DNA of 49,903 bases, from assembly GCA_949289455.1 (NCBI GenBank), contig CASEOA010000009.1:1-49903 (forward strand). The letters run 5' to 3'. The notes below the pieces were generated by a model that saw only the letters and a program-made list of their open reading frames with translations, made no database searches and was not told the origin of the DNA. The position numbers and the translations under genes are program-made. Below are positions 24,650 through 33,457 of the stretch, one piece after another; within the stretch, counting starts at the first letter, position 1; every line of letters begins with the position of its first letter. Source of the stretch: an uncultured Eubacteriales bacterium (lineage in GTDB: Bacteria > Bacillota > Clostridia > Oscillospirales > Oscillospiraceae).

Positions 24650-24678
24650 CTGACAAGGGCGGTCAGGTATGATATAAT
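24650..24678 (+). promoter_or_regulatory. Sigma-A promoter of the microprotein-M16 peptidase unit
   Basis: CTGACA (24650-24655), exactly 17 bases, TATAAT (24673-24678), placed about 38 bases before the ATG at 24716. Confidence 0.65.
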
Positions 24679-24715
24679 GCGGTATCGGGCAATCTGTGAA
24701 AAGGAGCGGCTGGAG

Positions 24716-24799
24716 ATGAAACTGAAAGTATTTGGCTATCTGTTGCTGATCCTGGCCATCACCAGCGTGGTGCTGCTGGCCATTGCTCTGCGGGGGTAG
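24716..24799 (+). CDS. 27-residue single-pass membrane microprotein
   Basis: A short frame from ATG 24716 to TAG 24799, preceded by AAGGAG at workable spacing and by a near-consensus promoter. The peptide starts with two lysines (MKLKVFGY), continues with about 17 hydrophobic residues and ends Ala-Leu-Arg-Gly. It would therefore be one membrane helix with a basic cytoplasmic end. The M16 peptidase gene starts 36 bases later in the same transcript. I do not recognise a family. It could be a real small membrane protein or a translated leader that tunes the downstream gene. Confidence 0.6.
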   Translation: MKLKVFGYLLLILAITSVVLLAIALRG

Positions 24800-24835
24800 G
24801 GAATCCCTCCACACCATAGAAATGAGGTACGCTGT

Positions 24836-26086
24836 TTGGAGTATCAAAAGCTGACCCTCCCCAACGGGGTGCGGGTCCTGACCGAACAAGTTCCCGGGGT
24901 GCGCTCGGCGGCCCTGGGCATCTGGGTGGGCACCGGCTCCCGGCATGAAAAGCCGGGGGAAAGCGGGGCTGCCCATTTTATCGAGCACATGCTCTTCAAG
25001 GGCACCCAACACCGCTCCGCTGCCCAGCTGGCCGCGGAAATGGACGCCATCGGCGGCCAGATCAACGCCTTTACCACCAAGGAGTGCACCTGCTTTTATG
25101 CCCGGGTGCTGGACTCCCACCTGCCTCTGGCCGCCGATATTTTGTGCGATATGTTTTTCCACTCCAAGTTTGACGACGGGGATGTGGACACCGAGCGGGG
25201 GGTCATTTTAGAGGAGATCGGTATGTACGAGGACAACCCGGAGGATCTGTGCGCCGAGCGGCTGGCGGGGGCGGTGTTCAAGGGCTCCCCTCTGGCCCGG
25301 CCCATCCTGGGCCGGCAGCCCATCCTGGAGTCCATGAACGGCCCCTGGCTGAAGGAGTATATGCGCACCCACTACGGGCCCCGGCGGGTGGTGGTCACCC
25401 TGGCGGGCCGGTTCACCCAGCGGGACGTGGACAGCCTGGCCGCCCGGTTTGCCCCGCTGGAGGCCCAGCCCCCGCTGAAAACCCGGCCCGCCTCCTACCG
25501 CCCCGGCATCACCGTGAAGAAAAAGGCCATTGAACAGAACCATCTGACCCTGGCCTTTCCCGGCCTGTCCTTTTCCGATCCCCGGCGGTTCACCCTCCAG
25601 CTGCTGTCCTCCATCCTGGGGGGCGGCATGTCCTCCCGGCTGTTCCAGCAGGTGCGGGAGCAGCGGGGGCTGTGCTACTCCATCTACTCCTACGGCACCT
25701 GCCACGACGACACCGGCTACTTCGGGGTGTACACCGCCCTGGGGAAGGAGACCGAGGCCCAGGCCCTGGACACCGTCCTGGAGGTCATCCGGGGACTCAC
25801 CGACCACGGGGTCACCCAGGAGGAGCTGGACCGGGCCAGGGAGCAGTCCAAGGCCAACGTGCTTATGGGGCTGGAGTCCACCCAGGCCCATATGAGCAGC
25901 CTGGGCAGGGGAGAGCTGATGGTGGGCAAGGTGCTGGACGAGGAGGAGCTCATCGCCGCCTATGATGCCGTCACCCGGGAGGATATCCGCACCCTGGCCG
26001 GGGAGCTGCTGGACCTGTCAAACGCCTCCCTCTCCGCCGTGGGCCGGGTGGGGAAGGCGGAGGATTATCAGCGGCTGCTCCAGTGA
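24836..26086 (+). CDS. M16 family zinc peptidase (YmxG/processing peptidase-like)
   Basis: 416 residues. The inverted zinc motif HxxEH is His47-Phe-Ile-Glu50-His51, followed about 70 residues later by the acidic region 'ERGVILEEIGMYEDNP' that supplies the third ligand. The C-terminal inactive-like domain has 'GGGMSSRLFQQVREQRGLCYSIYS', typical of the family. Relatives cleave peptides or leader sequences, and many Firmicutes carry one such gene. The start is TTG 24836 behind GAGG; no ATG gives a better N-terminus. It is co-transcribed with the small peptide upstream and ended by the terminator at 26131. Confidence 0.93.
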   Translation: MEYQKLTLPNGVRVLTEQVPGVRSAALGIWVGTGSRHEKPGESGAAHFIEHMLFKGTQHRSAAQLAAEMDAIGGQINAFTTKECTCFYARVLDSHLPLAADILCDMFFHSKFDDGDVDTERGVILEEIGMYEDNPEDLCAERLAGAVFKGSPLARPILGRQPILESMNGPWLKEYMRTHYGPRRVVVTLAGRFTQRDVDSLAARFAPLEAQPPLKTRPASYRPGITVKKKAIEQNHLTLAFPGLSFSDPRRFTLQLLSSILGGGMSSRLFQQVREQRGLCYSIYSYGTCHDDTGYFGVYTALGKETEAQALDTVLEVIRGLTDHGVTQEELDRAREQSKANVLMGLESTQAHMSSLGRGELMVGKVLDEEELIAAYDAVTREDIRTLAGELLDLSNASLSAVGRVGKAEDYQRLLQ

Positions 26087-26130
26087 TGTGGAAAACCGTG
26101 TGGATAATGTGTAAAACTTTCATTTATGTT

Positions 26131-26169
26131 AAATGGGCCTGCCGCGGCAATGCGGCAGGCCCATTTTTT
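26131..26169 (+). terminator. Rho-independent terminator of the M16 peptidase gene
   Basis: Perfect 15-bp stem (26131-26145 with 26152-26166) with a T run. Confidence 0.92.
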
Positions 26170-26194
26170 CGGCGGGCGCGTTCGATTTTTGTCC

Positions 26195-26275
26195 GTAGGG
26201 GCCGATGCCCATATCGGCCCGGGCGTCACCAGACGGTCAGGGTTTGACAAACGCCCCCTCATCCGGCCCTGCCAT
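26195..26275 (+). repeat. Degraded copies of both repeat families
   Basis: GTAGGGGCCGAT ... ATCGGCCC (26195-26220) followed by CCCCTCATCCGGCCCTG, where the second family is cut short before its long stem. It fills the gap before azlD. Confidence 0.6.
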
Positions 26276-26299
26276 ATCTTCTATCTCCTGTCTCCACGC

Positions 26300-26632
26300 T
26301 CAAACAAAGACCGCCTGGACCAGGAACATGTACAGGATAGTGCCGCCAAAGATGCTCACCAGGTTGTTGTGGAGCCACAGGTGGAGGGCCACCACCGCCC
26401 CCACGGAGATGAGCTGGGGAAGCCAGCCTCCAAAGGACAAAAAGGAGATGTCCTTCAGGCAGTAGACGATAAGCATGGCGATGATGGCGGGAGGGAGGAC
26501 CCGGCCCAGGTATAAAATGATTTTGGGGGGCGCGGTCCCCCGGTCAAAGAGCAGGAAGGGGAGAGCCCGGGTGAGGAAGGTCACCACCGCCATGACGGCG
26601 ATGGAGGCCACAGCGGCTTGGGTGGTCAGCAT
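26300..26632 (-). CDS. azlD: AzlD-type branched-chain amino acid exporter small subunit
   Basis: 110 residues, four hydrophobic helices, with the family signature 'TFLTRALPFLLF' near the start and 'LPPAIIAMLIVYCL' in the second helix. AzlD is the small partner of AzlC in export of branched-chain amino acids or analogues. It starts inside the end of azlC (7-base overlap), so translation is coupled. Confidence 0.9.
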   Translation of the reverse strand: MLTTQAAVASIAVMAVVTFLTRALPFLLFDRGTAPPKIILYLGRVLPPAIIAMLIVYCLKDISFLSFGGWLPQLISVGAVVALHLWLHNNLVSIFGGTILYMFLVQAVFV

Positions 26633-27339
26633 GGTTTGGTCTCCTCCTTATCCTCCAGCTTGTCCCGCAGCACCAGCAGGATCACCACGATAATGCCCAG
26701 GGATACGATAAGCATCTGCTGCTGGCCAAACCACTGGCCCAGAATGATGAGAAACAGGATGGTCACCAGCCCCCCCATCAGGGCGGGCTGGTGCTTTTGA
26801 TAGGCCTTCCACTGGTCCACGGCGATGACCACGAAGAGGGCGGTCATGGCGAAGTCGATGCCGGTGGTGTCCACCGGAATGAGGGCCCCCGCCACCCCGC
26901 CAATCACCGAGCCGATGATCCAGTAGCTCTGGTCCAGCAGGGCGATGGCAAAGTAAAAGTTCCGGGGATTCACCCCCACCGGGGCCTGGGCCGAGGCCAG
27001 CAGGGCATAGGTCTCGTCGGTGAGGGAAAAAATCATGTAAAATTTCCGCCAGCCCATGCCCTTGAACTTTTCCAGCATGGACAGGCCGTACACCAGGTGG
27101 CGGAAGTTGATGAGCAGGGTCATGAGGGCCACGGTGCCCAGTGCGGCGCAGGTGGACAGGAGGGTCACCCCCAGGTACTGACCCGACCCGGCGTAAATGG
27201 TCAGGGACATGAAAAAGGCCCAGATGAAATTGTACCCCACGGCCTGGAGCATAAAGCCGAAGGCCATGCCGATGGCCAGATAGCCCATGAGCACCGGCAC
27301 CGTCACCGGAAAGGCCGCCGCCAGCGACTTGCGATCCAT
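26626..27339 (-). CDS. azlC: AzlC-type branched-chain amino acid exporter large subunit
   Basis: 237 residues from ATG 27339 behind AAAGGAGAG; an in-frame ATG at 27381 lies in the promoter and is rejected. The N-terminus 'AAFPVTVPVLMGYLAIGMAFG' and the 'NFRHLVYGLSM' motif are typical of AzlC, which forms a polytopic membrane channel with AzlD. Substrates in known cases are leucine, valine, isoleucine or toxic analogues. It is divergent from the lipid kinase gene with a 183-base shared control region. Confidence 0.92.
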   Translation of the reverse strand: MDRKSLAAAFPVTVPVLMGYLAIGMAFGFMLQAVGYNFIWAFFMSLTIYAGSGQYLGVTLLSTCAALGTVALMTLLINFRHLVYGLSMLEKFKGMGWRKFYMIFSLTDETYALLASAQAPVGVNPRNFYFAIALLDQSYWIIGSVIGGVAGALIPVDTTGIDFAMTALFVVIAVDQWKAYQKHQPALMGGLVTILFLIILGQWFGQQQMLIVSLGIIVVILLVLRDKLEDKEETKPC

Positions 27340-27372
27340 AGTTCTCTCTCCTTTGCGTATGATCGGTCTTTC

Positions 27373-27401
27373 ATTGTACACACTTTAGCAGGGAAAAGCA
27401 A
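27373..27401 (-). promoter_or_regulatory. Sigma-A promoter of azlCD
   Basis: Minus-strand TTGCTT (27401..27396), 17 bases, TACAAT (27378..27373). Confidence 0.6.
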
Positions 27402-27452
27402 GAGGGACGGCCTATCTTTTTCCCCAAAAAACGCGGGAGATGGGGAAAAGAG

Positions 27453-27482
27453 TTGTCATTTCCCACGCCGCCGGTATATAAT
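27453..27482 (+). promoter_or_regulatory. Sigma-A promoter of the lipid kinase gene
   Basis: TTGTCA (27453-27458) and TATAAT (27477-27482), 18 bases apart, about 40 bases before the ATG. Confidence 0.6.
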
Positions 27483-27522
27483 GGAGGATACGATTTTGTC
27501 CTTTGGATCAGGAGCGAACACC

Positions 27523-28416
27523 ATGAAAAAGCTGTTGTTTATTTATAACCTCCACGCCGGGAACGGCTCCCTCCGGGGCCGGCTGTCCCCCATTCTGGAC
27601 GTGCTCACCCGGCAGTGGGACGTGACCGTCCACCCCACCCAGGGGGCGGGGGACGCCACCGAGACCGCCAGAGCCCGGGGCGGCGAGTTTGAGCGCATTG
27701 TGTGCGCCGGGGGAGACGGCACCCTCCATGAGGTTATCACCGGCCTGATGGGGCTGCCCCACGAACAGCGCCCCACCGTGGGCTATATCCCCGCGGGCAC
27801 CACCAACGATTTCGCCAAAAACCTGTCCCTCCCCGGCAAGCTGGAGAGTCTGGCGGAGGTGGTGGCCCAGGGCACCCCCCGGCCGGTGGACGTGGGCCAG
27901 TTTAACGACCAGGATTTTCTCTATGTGGCCGCCTTCGGGGTGTTTACCGACCTGGCCTACACCACCCCCCAGCAGGCCAAGCACCTGCTGGGCCACCTGG
28001 CCTATGTGCTGGGGGTGGTGTCCCGGCTGGGGGACTTCATCCCCTATCCCATGACGGTGATCCACGACGGCCAGGTGCTGACTGGGGAGTTCTGTCTGGG
28101 CTTTGTCTCCAACACCACCTCTATCGCCGGCATCAAGTGTTCCCCCACCCAGCACATCGACCTGGACGACGGGCTCTTTGAGGTCATGCTGGTCCGCCAG
28201 CCCAAAAACGTGTTCCAGCTCCAGACCATTGTCAAGGCCCTCACCAACGTGGAGAGCGACAAGGACGGACTGGTCACCTGCTTCCGGGCCTCCCAGCTCC
28301 GCATCCTCAGCGACCAGGACCTGGCCTGGACCCTGGACGGGGAGTACGGCGGCGACCACCGGGTGGTGGACATCCACAATTTCCACCGGGCTGTCCACAT
28401 CGTGTACGGAAAATAG
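27523..28416 (+). CDS. YegS/DgkB-type diacylglycerol (lipid) kinase
   Basis: 297 residues from ATG 27523 behind a GGAG site; the open frame that extends hundreds of bases upstream is antisense to azlC. The catalytic domain has 'NLHAGNGS', the ATP-loop motif '[10 protein letters not shown]' (about residues 62-71), '[12 protein letters not shown]', and a C-terminal beta sandwich with 'DGLFEVMLV'. Relatives phosphorylate diacylglycerol or other lipids at the membrane during phospholipid turnover. The stop codon TAG is the second to fourth base of a palindromic repeat (ATAGGGGCGG), so the repeat seems to define the end of the gene. Confidence 0.93.
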   Translation: MKKLLFIYNLHAGNGSLRGRLSPILDVLTRQWDVTVHPTQGAGDATETARARGGEFERIVCAGGDGTLHEVITGLMGLPHEQRPTVGYIPAGTTNDFAKNLSLPGKLESLAEVVAQGTPRPVDVGQFNDQDFLYVAAFGVFTDLAYTTPQQAKHLLGHLAYVLGVVSRLGDFIPYPMTVIHDGQVLTGEFCLGFVSNTTSIAGIKCSPTQHIDLDDGLFEVMLVRQPKNVFQLQTIVKALTNVESDKDGLVTCFRASQLRILSDQDLAWTLDGEYGGDHRVVDIHNFHRAVHIVYGK

Positions 28417-28475
28417 GGGCGGGGCTCTGTCCCCGCCCGCCGTTCCCATACGGGGCGGCCTGTGGCCGCCCCTGC
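28413..28475 (+). repeat. GTAGGGGC-family element overlapping the lipid kinase stop
   Basis: 63-bp copy running from ATAGGGGCGGGG to CCGCCCCTGC. Each end folds its own hairpin (GGGGCGGGG CTCTG TCCCCGCCC; GGGCGGCC TGT GGCCGCCC). The first half is identical to that of the copy after recF. Confidence 0.8.
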
Positions 28476-28510
28476 GATTTTCACTTTTTTCCCACGAAGG
28501 AAGGTATACC

Positions 28511-30316
28511 ATGGATTATCAAGCGGGAAGCTATGATATCGCCGTCATCGGGGCGGGCCACGCCGGCATTGAGGCCGCTCTGGCGGCGGCCCGGCTGGGC
28601 CTGAAAACCCTGTGCTTCACCGTCAATCTGGACGCGGTGGGCAACATGCCCTGCAACCCGGCCATTGGAGGCACCGGCAAGGGCCACCTGGTGCGGGAAC
28701 TGGACGCCCTGGGGGGCGAGATGGCCAGAGCCGCCGACCGGGCCTGCATCCAGTACCGGCTGCTCAACCGGGGCAAGGGCCCGGCGGTGTGGTCCCTCCG
28801 GGCCCAGGCCGACCGCCGCCGGTATCAGGAGGTCATGAAGCACACCCTGGAACAGCAGGAGAACCTGTGGGTAAAGCAGGCGGAGGTCACCCACATCCTG
28901 ACCGAACATGGCCGGGTGTCCGGGGTGCGCACCGTCTACGGGGCGGTGTATCAGGTGAAGGCGGTGGTGGTGGCCACCGGCACCTTCCTGGGGGGCCGCA
29001 CCATCATCGGTGAGGTGGCAAGGGACTCCGGCCCCGACGGCCTGGCCGCCGCCCTGTCCCTGACGGACAGCCTGGGCCGCCTGGGGGTCACCCTCCGGCG
29101 GTTCAAGACGGGCACGCCCCCCCGCATCCACGCCCGCAGCGTGGACTACAGCAAGCTGGAGGTCCAGCCCGGGGACGAACACCCCCAGCCCTTCTCCTTT
29201 GAGACCAGGCAGCCCCCGGAAAACCAGGCCATCTGCTGGCTGACCTACACCAACGAAACCACCCATCAGATCATCCGGGCCAACCTGGACCGGTCCCCCC
29301 TGTACGACGGCACCATCGAGGGGGTGGGCCCCCGGTACTGCCCCTCCATCGAGACCAAAATTGTGCGCTTCCCCGACAAGGAGCGGCACCAGCTCTTTCT
29401 GGAGCCCATGGGGCTCAACACCGAGGAGCTCTACCTCCAGGGCTTTTCCTCCTCTCTGCCGGAGGACGTGCAGATCCGGATGCTCCACACCATCCCCGGC
29501 CTGGAGCGGGCCGAGATGACCCGGCCCGCCTACGCCATCGAGTACAACTGTGTGGACCCCACCGAGCTGCTGCCCACCCTGGAGCACAAAAAGGTGACCG
29601 GGCTCTACGGTGCGGGGCAGTTCAACGGCTCCTCCGGGTACGAGGAGGCCGCCGTCCAGGGCTTTGTGGCGGGGGTCAATGCCGCCCTGAAGCTTCTGGG
29701 CCGGGAGCCCCTGATCCTCCGCCGGGACCAGGGGTACATCGGGGTGCTCATCGACGATCTGGTGACCAAGGGCACCAACGAGCCCTACCGGATGATGACC
29801 TCCCGCACCGAGTACCGGCTGCTCCACCGGCAGGATAACGCCGACCGGCGGCTGTGCCCCATAGGCCACGCCATCGGCCTGGTCAGCGACCAGCGGCTGG
29901 CGGCGGTGGAGGAGAAGTACGCCGCCGTGGACCGGGAGATCAAACGGCTCACCCACACCGGCACCGCCGACGGGCGGCTGGTGGATTTGCTCCGCCGGCC
30001 GGAGAACACCTACGCTTCCCTGGCCCCGGTGGACCCCAACCGGCCAAAATTGTCCACAGAGATCGCCCAGGCGGTGGAAATTTCGGTAAAATACCAGGGA
30101 TACATCGACCGGCAGCTGCGGCAGGTGGCCGAGCAGCGGAAGATGGAGGACAGGCCCCTGCCCGCCGGTTTGGACTACCTCCACATGGAGGGCTTGCGGC
30201 TGGAGGCCCGGCAGAAGCTGGACCAGATTCGGCCCCTGAACCTGGGTCAGGCCAGCCGGATCTCCGGGGTCAGCCCGGCGGATATCGCCGTTCTCATGGT
30301 CTTTTTGGAGAAATAA
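28511..30316 (+). CDS. mnmG: tRNA uridine-34 carboxymethylaminomethyl modification protein MnmG (GidA)
   Basis: 601 residues from ATG 28511 behind GGAAGG; the longer open frame is a shadow of the upstream gene. FAD loop '[12 protein letters not shown]' (Gly14, Gly16, Gly19), signature '[12 protein letters not shown]', '[11 protein letters not shown]' and '[13 protein letters not shown]' are all intact. Length and C-terminal helical domain are normal. With MnmE it installs the cmnm5 group on wobble uridine of several tRNAs. The next gene, mnmA, makes the 2-thio group on the same nucleotide, so the pair builds cmnm5s2U. In many bacteria mnmG follows mnmE after the rpmH-jag operon; here it lies 8 kb away in the opposite direction and mnmE is not in the window. 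Confidence 0.97.
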   Translation: MDYQAGSYDIAVIGAGHAGIEAALAAARLGLKTLCFTVNLDAVGNMPCNPAIGGTGKGHLVRELDALGGEMARAADRACIQYRLLNRGKGPAVWSLRAQADRRRYQEVMKHTLEQQENLWVKQAEVTHILTEHGRVSGVRTVYGAVYQVKAVVVATGTFLGGRTIIGEVARDSGPDGLAAALSLTDSLGRLGVTLRRFKTGTPPRIHARSVDYSKLEVQPGDEHPQPFSFETRQPPENQAICWLTYTNETTHQIIRANLDRSPLYDGTIEGVGPRYCPSIETKIVRFPDKERHQLFLEPMGLNTEELYLQGFSSSLPEDVQIRMLHTIPGLERAEMTRPAYAIEYNCVDPTELLPTLEHKKVTGLYGAGQFNGSSGYEEAAVQGFVAGVNAALKLLGREPLILRRDQGYIGVLIDDLVTKGTNEPYRMMTSRTEYRLLHRQDNADRRLCPIGHAIGLVSDQRLAAVEEKYAAVDREIKRLTHTGTADGRLVDLLRRPENTYASLAPVDPNRPKLSTEIAQAVEISVKYQGYIDRQLRQVAEQRKMEDRPLPAGLDYLHMEGLRLEARQKLDQIRPLNLGQASRISGVSPADIAVLMVFLEK

Positions 30317-30364
30317 CCGGCAGGCGGGGCGTCCCTGACGGCCCGCCGTATCAAAGGAGACGCT

Positions 30365-31381
30365 ATGAAGGAAACGATTGTTCTGGGCCTCTCCGGCGGG
30401 GTGGACTCCGCCGTGGCGGCCACCTTGCTGAAAGAGGCGGGCTTTGCCGTCACCGGCCTGTATCTGGACATCGGCCTGGGGGGGAGCGGCAGGGAGGACG
30501 CCGCCGCCGTGGCGGACCGGTTAAACATCCCCTTCCAGGTGGCGGACATCCGGGCGGAGCTGGAAGAGCAGGTGTGCGCCCCCTTCGCCGCCGCCTATCA
30601 GGCGGGCCGCACCCCGCTGCCCTGCGCCCAGTGCAACCCCACGGTGAAGTTCCCCGCCCTCTTCCGGCTGGCGGAGGAGCTGGGAGGGCGGTATGTTTCC
30701 ACCGGACACTACGCCAATGTGGAAAACGGGGTGCTGAAAAAGGGCCGCCCTGCCAACGACCAGTCCTATATGCTGGCCCGGCTCACCAGAAATCAACTAC
30801 AAAACATAATATTTCCTCTTGGAAATTACGAAAAAACCCAGGTGCGGCAGCTGGCCCAGCAGTTTGGCATTCCCGTGGCCGACAAGCCGGACTCCATGGA
30901 GATCTGCTTCATCCCCCACGGGGACTACGCCGCCTGGCTGGACGGGCGGGGATTTTCCACCCCGGAGGGGGACTTTGTGGACAAGTCGGGCCAGGTGCTG
31001 GGCCGCCACAAGGGCATCCACCACTACACCCTGGGACAGGGGAGAGGGCTGGGGGTATCCGGCCCCCACCGGTACTATGTGTCCGCCATCCTGCCGGAGA
31101 CCAACCAGGTGGTGCTGTCCGACGGCTCCGACCTGGGCCGGAACACCGTGTACTGCGCCTCCCCCAACTGGATCGGAGTGGAGGGGCTCACCGGCCCCCT
31201 GGCGGTCACCGTCCGCCTGCGCCACTCCCGCACCCAGGGGGAGGGGGTGCTTTACCCGGAGGGGGAGGGGGTCCGCATTGAGATGAACACCCCCGCCCGG
31301 GCCCCCACCCCGGGGCAGCTGGCGGTCTTTTATCTGGGAGACGTGGTGGCGGGCTCCGCCTGGATTGTCTCCAGTCAGTAA
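30365..31381 (+). CDS. mnmA: tRNA-specific 2-thiouridylase MnmA
   Basis: 338 residues, normal for the Clostridia branch. The PP-loop 'SGGVDS' spans residues 10-15. The likely catalytic cysteines are Cys90 in 'CAQCNPTVKF' and Cys181 in 'EICFIP'. 'STGHYAN' (about 112) and 'HHYTLGQGRGLGVS' are also typical. It activates U34 with ATP and transfers sulfur from a persulfide to form s2U. ATG 30365 follows AAAGGAG. Codons at residues 142-157 (30788-30835) are strikingly AT-rich (about 25% GC, with AGA, CTA and ATA) inside an otherwise GC-rich gene, although the protein sequence there looks normal for the family. Confidence 0.95.
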   Translation: MKETIVLGLSGGVDSAVAATLLKEAGFAVTGLYLDIGLGGSGREDAAAVADRLNIPFQVADIRAELEEQVCAPFAAAYQAGRTPLPCAQCNPTVKFPALFRLAEELGGRYVSTGHYANVENGVLKKGRPANDQSYMLARLTRNQLQNIIFPLGNYEKTQVRQLAQQFGIPVADKPDSMEICFIPHGDYAAWLDGRGFSTPEGDFVDKSGQVLGRHKGIHHYTLGQGRGLGVSGPHRYYVSAILPETNQVVLSDGSDLGRNTVYCASPNWIGVEGLTGPLAVTVRLRHSRTQGEGVLYPEGEGVRIEMNTPARAPTPGQLAVFYLGDVVAGSAWIVSSQ

Positions 31382-31407
31382 CCACCCACAGAGAAAGAGA
31401 GGGACCT

Positions 31408-32010
31408 ATGAAAAAGCTGTTGTGTTCTGTTTTGGCCCTGGGCCTGCTGCTGGCAGGGTGCGCCGGCGGCAACAAGGAGGCGGAGGAGACCCCCTCCGCC
31501 AACCTGCTCCAGCCCCTGGCCCTTACCGAGGAGGAGGATGCCCTGCTCAACCTGGTGGGGGGCGCCCAGGCGGAGTACGGCCTGTACCAGTTTGCCGCCG
31601 GGGAGGACGTGACCGGCTACACCATCACGGTGCTGTCCTGGTCCGACGGGGCCTGGGAGACCCTGGCGGAGGGGGGACTGTCCGCCCGGCAGAGCGACTC
31701 CCTCCGGCTGGGCATCGTCCTCAGCGGGGACAAGATCACCGTCAATTTCCAGGACGGGGCGGGCCGGTACAGCTACGCCCCCACCATCTCCGACCTGGAC
31801 CGGGCGCTGGATTCCGGCTCCGGCCGGGGGGCCATGTGGCTGGAGTCTGACCAGACCCTCACCCCCGGGGAGCAGATGCCCCTGTACCTGGAGGTGTACG
31901 ACAGCGGTACCGGCATCCGGGCCGCCGCCCTGCCCGACACCTTCTTCGACGCCGGACAGCTCAATAGCTACGACCGGGCCTACGCCGTGGCCCTTACCGC
32001 CCAGCCGTAA
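31408..32010 (+). CDS. Hypothetical lipoprotein
   Basis: 200 residues with a short signal peptide ending in lipobox Leu-Ala-Gly-Cys (Cys at about 18), so a lipid-anchored protein outside the membrane. The mature part is acidic, has no cysteines and reads as mostly beta ('GYTITVLSWSDGAWETL', 'GDKITVNFQDG'). I do not recognise a family. It starts 26 bases after mnmA behind AAGAGAGGG and probably shares its transcript. A GTAGGGGC-family repeat in reverse orientation follows its stop. Confidence 0.75.
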   Translation: MKKLLCSVLALGLLLAGCAGGNKEAEETPSANLLQPLALTEEEDALLNLVGGAQAEYGLYQFAAGEDVTGYTITVLSWSDGAWETLAEGGLSARQSDSLRLGIVLSGDKITVNFQDGAGRYSYAPTISDLDRALDSGSGRGAMWLESDQTLTPGEQMPLYLEVYDSGTGIRAAALPDTFFDAGQLNSYDRAYAVALTAQP

Positions 32011-32017
32011 GGGCGGC

Positions 32018-32042
32018 GGGCGACCACAAGGGTCGCCCCTAC
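32018..32042 (-). repeat. Half copy of a GTAGGGGC-family repeat
   Basis: GGGCGACC ACA AGGGTCGCCCCTAC: a single hairpin with the family terminus GCCCCTAC, in reverse orientation. Confidence 0.7.
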
Positions 32043-32086
32043 GAAGTTCCACCCTCAATCGCCCATCCCCAAAGGAGGTGTCCCAT

Positions 32087-33424
32087 GTGGAAAAAACCCC
32101 TCTGTACGACGCGCTGACGTCCTTTGCCGCCGGCCACCCCCTGCGGATGCACATGCCCGGCCACAAGGGCAAGGCCCTGCCGGAGCACCCCTACACCGGC
32201 GTCTACGCCCTGGACTTCACCGAGCTGCCCCCCACCGGCAACCTGTTTGACGGGGGCGGGGCCATCGGGGAGGCGGAGGAACTGTGGGCGGAGGTATTCC
32301 ACATGGACAGCTGCCTCTTCCTCACCGGGGGCTCCACCCAGGGGGTGCTGTCCGCCCTCACCCTGGCCTGCCGCCCCGGGGAGGAGATTCTGCTGGACCG
32401 GGGCTGCCACCGCTCCGCCTTCCACGCCCTGGCCCTGCTGGACCTCCACCCCATCTTTGTGGAGCGCCCCTGGCTGGAGGAGGGGGGCGTGACCGGCCCC
32501 ATCCACCCCAAAACCGTGGAAGCCCTGCTGGACGCCCACCCAAATGTGAAAACGCTCTGCATTACTTCCCCTACATATTACGGTGTGTTGTCTGATATTC
32601 CCGCTCTGGCGGAACTGATGAACGCCCGGGGCGGGGTGCTGGTGGTGGACGGGGCCCACGGGGCCCATCTGCCCTTTCTGGGGACAGACCACTTTTCCGC
32701 CGCCCATCTGGCGGTGGTGTCCACCCACAAAACCCTGCCCGCCCCGGGGCAGTCCGCCCTGCTGCTGGCCAACCCCCCCTTTACCCAGGCCCAACTCCGG
32801 CGGGCGGGGAGCATCTACGGCTCCTCCAGCCCCTCCTATCCCATGATGGCCGCCCTGGACCTGTGCCGGGCCCACATGGCGGGGGAGGGGGGAGAGGCCT
32901 ACCGCCGGACGGCAGCGGAGGTTGCCGCCCTGCGGCTGGAATTTCCCGCCCTCACCGACGCCCACGCCCCCCTGGACCCCACCCGGCTCACCCTGCTGTC
33001 CCCCGATGGCTTCGGGGCCCAGGGGGCGCTGGAGGAACAAAACGTGTGGCCTGAGATGGCCGACGGGGGCCATGTGGTGCTCATCCTGTCGGGGGCCGAC
33101 AGCCCCGCCGACCTGACCCGGCTGCGGACGGCCCTGGCCCGGGTTCCCCTGGGGCCCTGCCCCGGCTACCCGCCGCCGCCCCCCATGGCCCCTCAGGTTC
33201 TCTCCCCCCGGCAGGCCCTCTTCGCCCCGGCGGAGGAGCTGCCCCTGGACCGGGCGGCGGGGCGGATCGCCGCCCAGCAGATCGCCCCCTATCCCCCCGG
33301 GGTGCCCGTGGCGGCCCCGGGACAGGTCATTGAGAAAAAAACTATCGCATATTTGGAGGAAATAGGGTATAATACAAGGCAAGTGATTTCTGCGGCCCCT
33401 TTGTGTGTGGAGGAAAGCCGCTGA
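32087..33424 (+). CDS. Orn/Lys/Arg decarboxylase-like PLP enzyme (YaaO type)
   Basis: About 445 residues, fold-type I PLP enzyme. Features are the N-terminal 'RMHMPGHKG', 'TGGSTQGVLSAL' (phosphate/PLP contact), 'VDGAHGAH' (Asp for the ring nitrogen) and 'VVSTHKTLPA' (the Lys that binds PLP). It corresponds to the short YaaO branch lacking the wing domain of inducible decarboxylases. The reaction is likely decarboxylation of a basic amino acid, giving a polyamine precursor. GTG 32087 is chosen because AAAGGAGGTG sits 6-7 bases before it; GTG 32078 lies inside that ribosome site. It precedes darA-holB-ricT as yaaO does in Bacillus, but tmk and yaaR are missing from the series. Confidence 0.87.
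   Translation: MEKTPLYDALTSFAAGHPLRMHMPGHKGKALPEHPYTGVYALDFTELPPTGNLFDGGGAIGEAEELWAEVFHMDSCLFLTGGSTQGVLSALTLACRPGEEILLDRGCHRSAFHALALLDLHPIFVERPWLEEGGVTGPIHPKTVEALLDAHPNVKTLCITSPTYYGVLSDIPALAELMNARGGVLVVDGAHGAHLPFLGTDHFSAAHLAVVSTHKTLPAPGQSALLLANPPFTQAQLRRAGSIYGSSSPSYPMMAALDLCRAHMAGEGGEAYRRTAAEVAALRLEFPALTDAHAPLDPTRLTLLSPDGFGAQGALEEQNVWPEMADGGHVVLILSGADSPADLTRLRTALARVPLGPCPGYPPPPPMAPQVLSPRQALFAPAEELPLDRAAGRIAAQQIAPYPPGVPVAAPGQVIEKKTIAYLEEIGYNTRQVISAAPLCVEESR
33344..33373 (+). promoter_or_regulatory. Possible intragenic promoter for darA-holB-ricT
   Basis: TATAAT at 33368-33373 lies in an AT-rich end of the decarboxylase gene, with a weak -35 (ATCGCA, 33344-33349) 18 bases away. It lies 85 bases before the darA start. 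Confidence 0.35.
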
Positions 33425-33457
33425 TGTTACCCCACCAACTGTGCAGGAGGGATACCT

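Noticed and set aside
26791..27522. Upstream extension of the lipid kinase frame
   Set aside because: It runs antisense through azlC and across both divergent promoters; ATG 27523 has the ribosome site and the family N-terminus.
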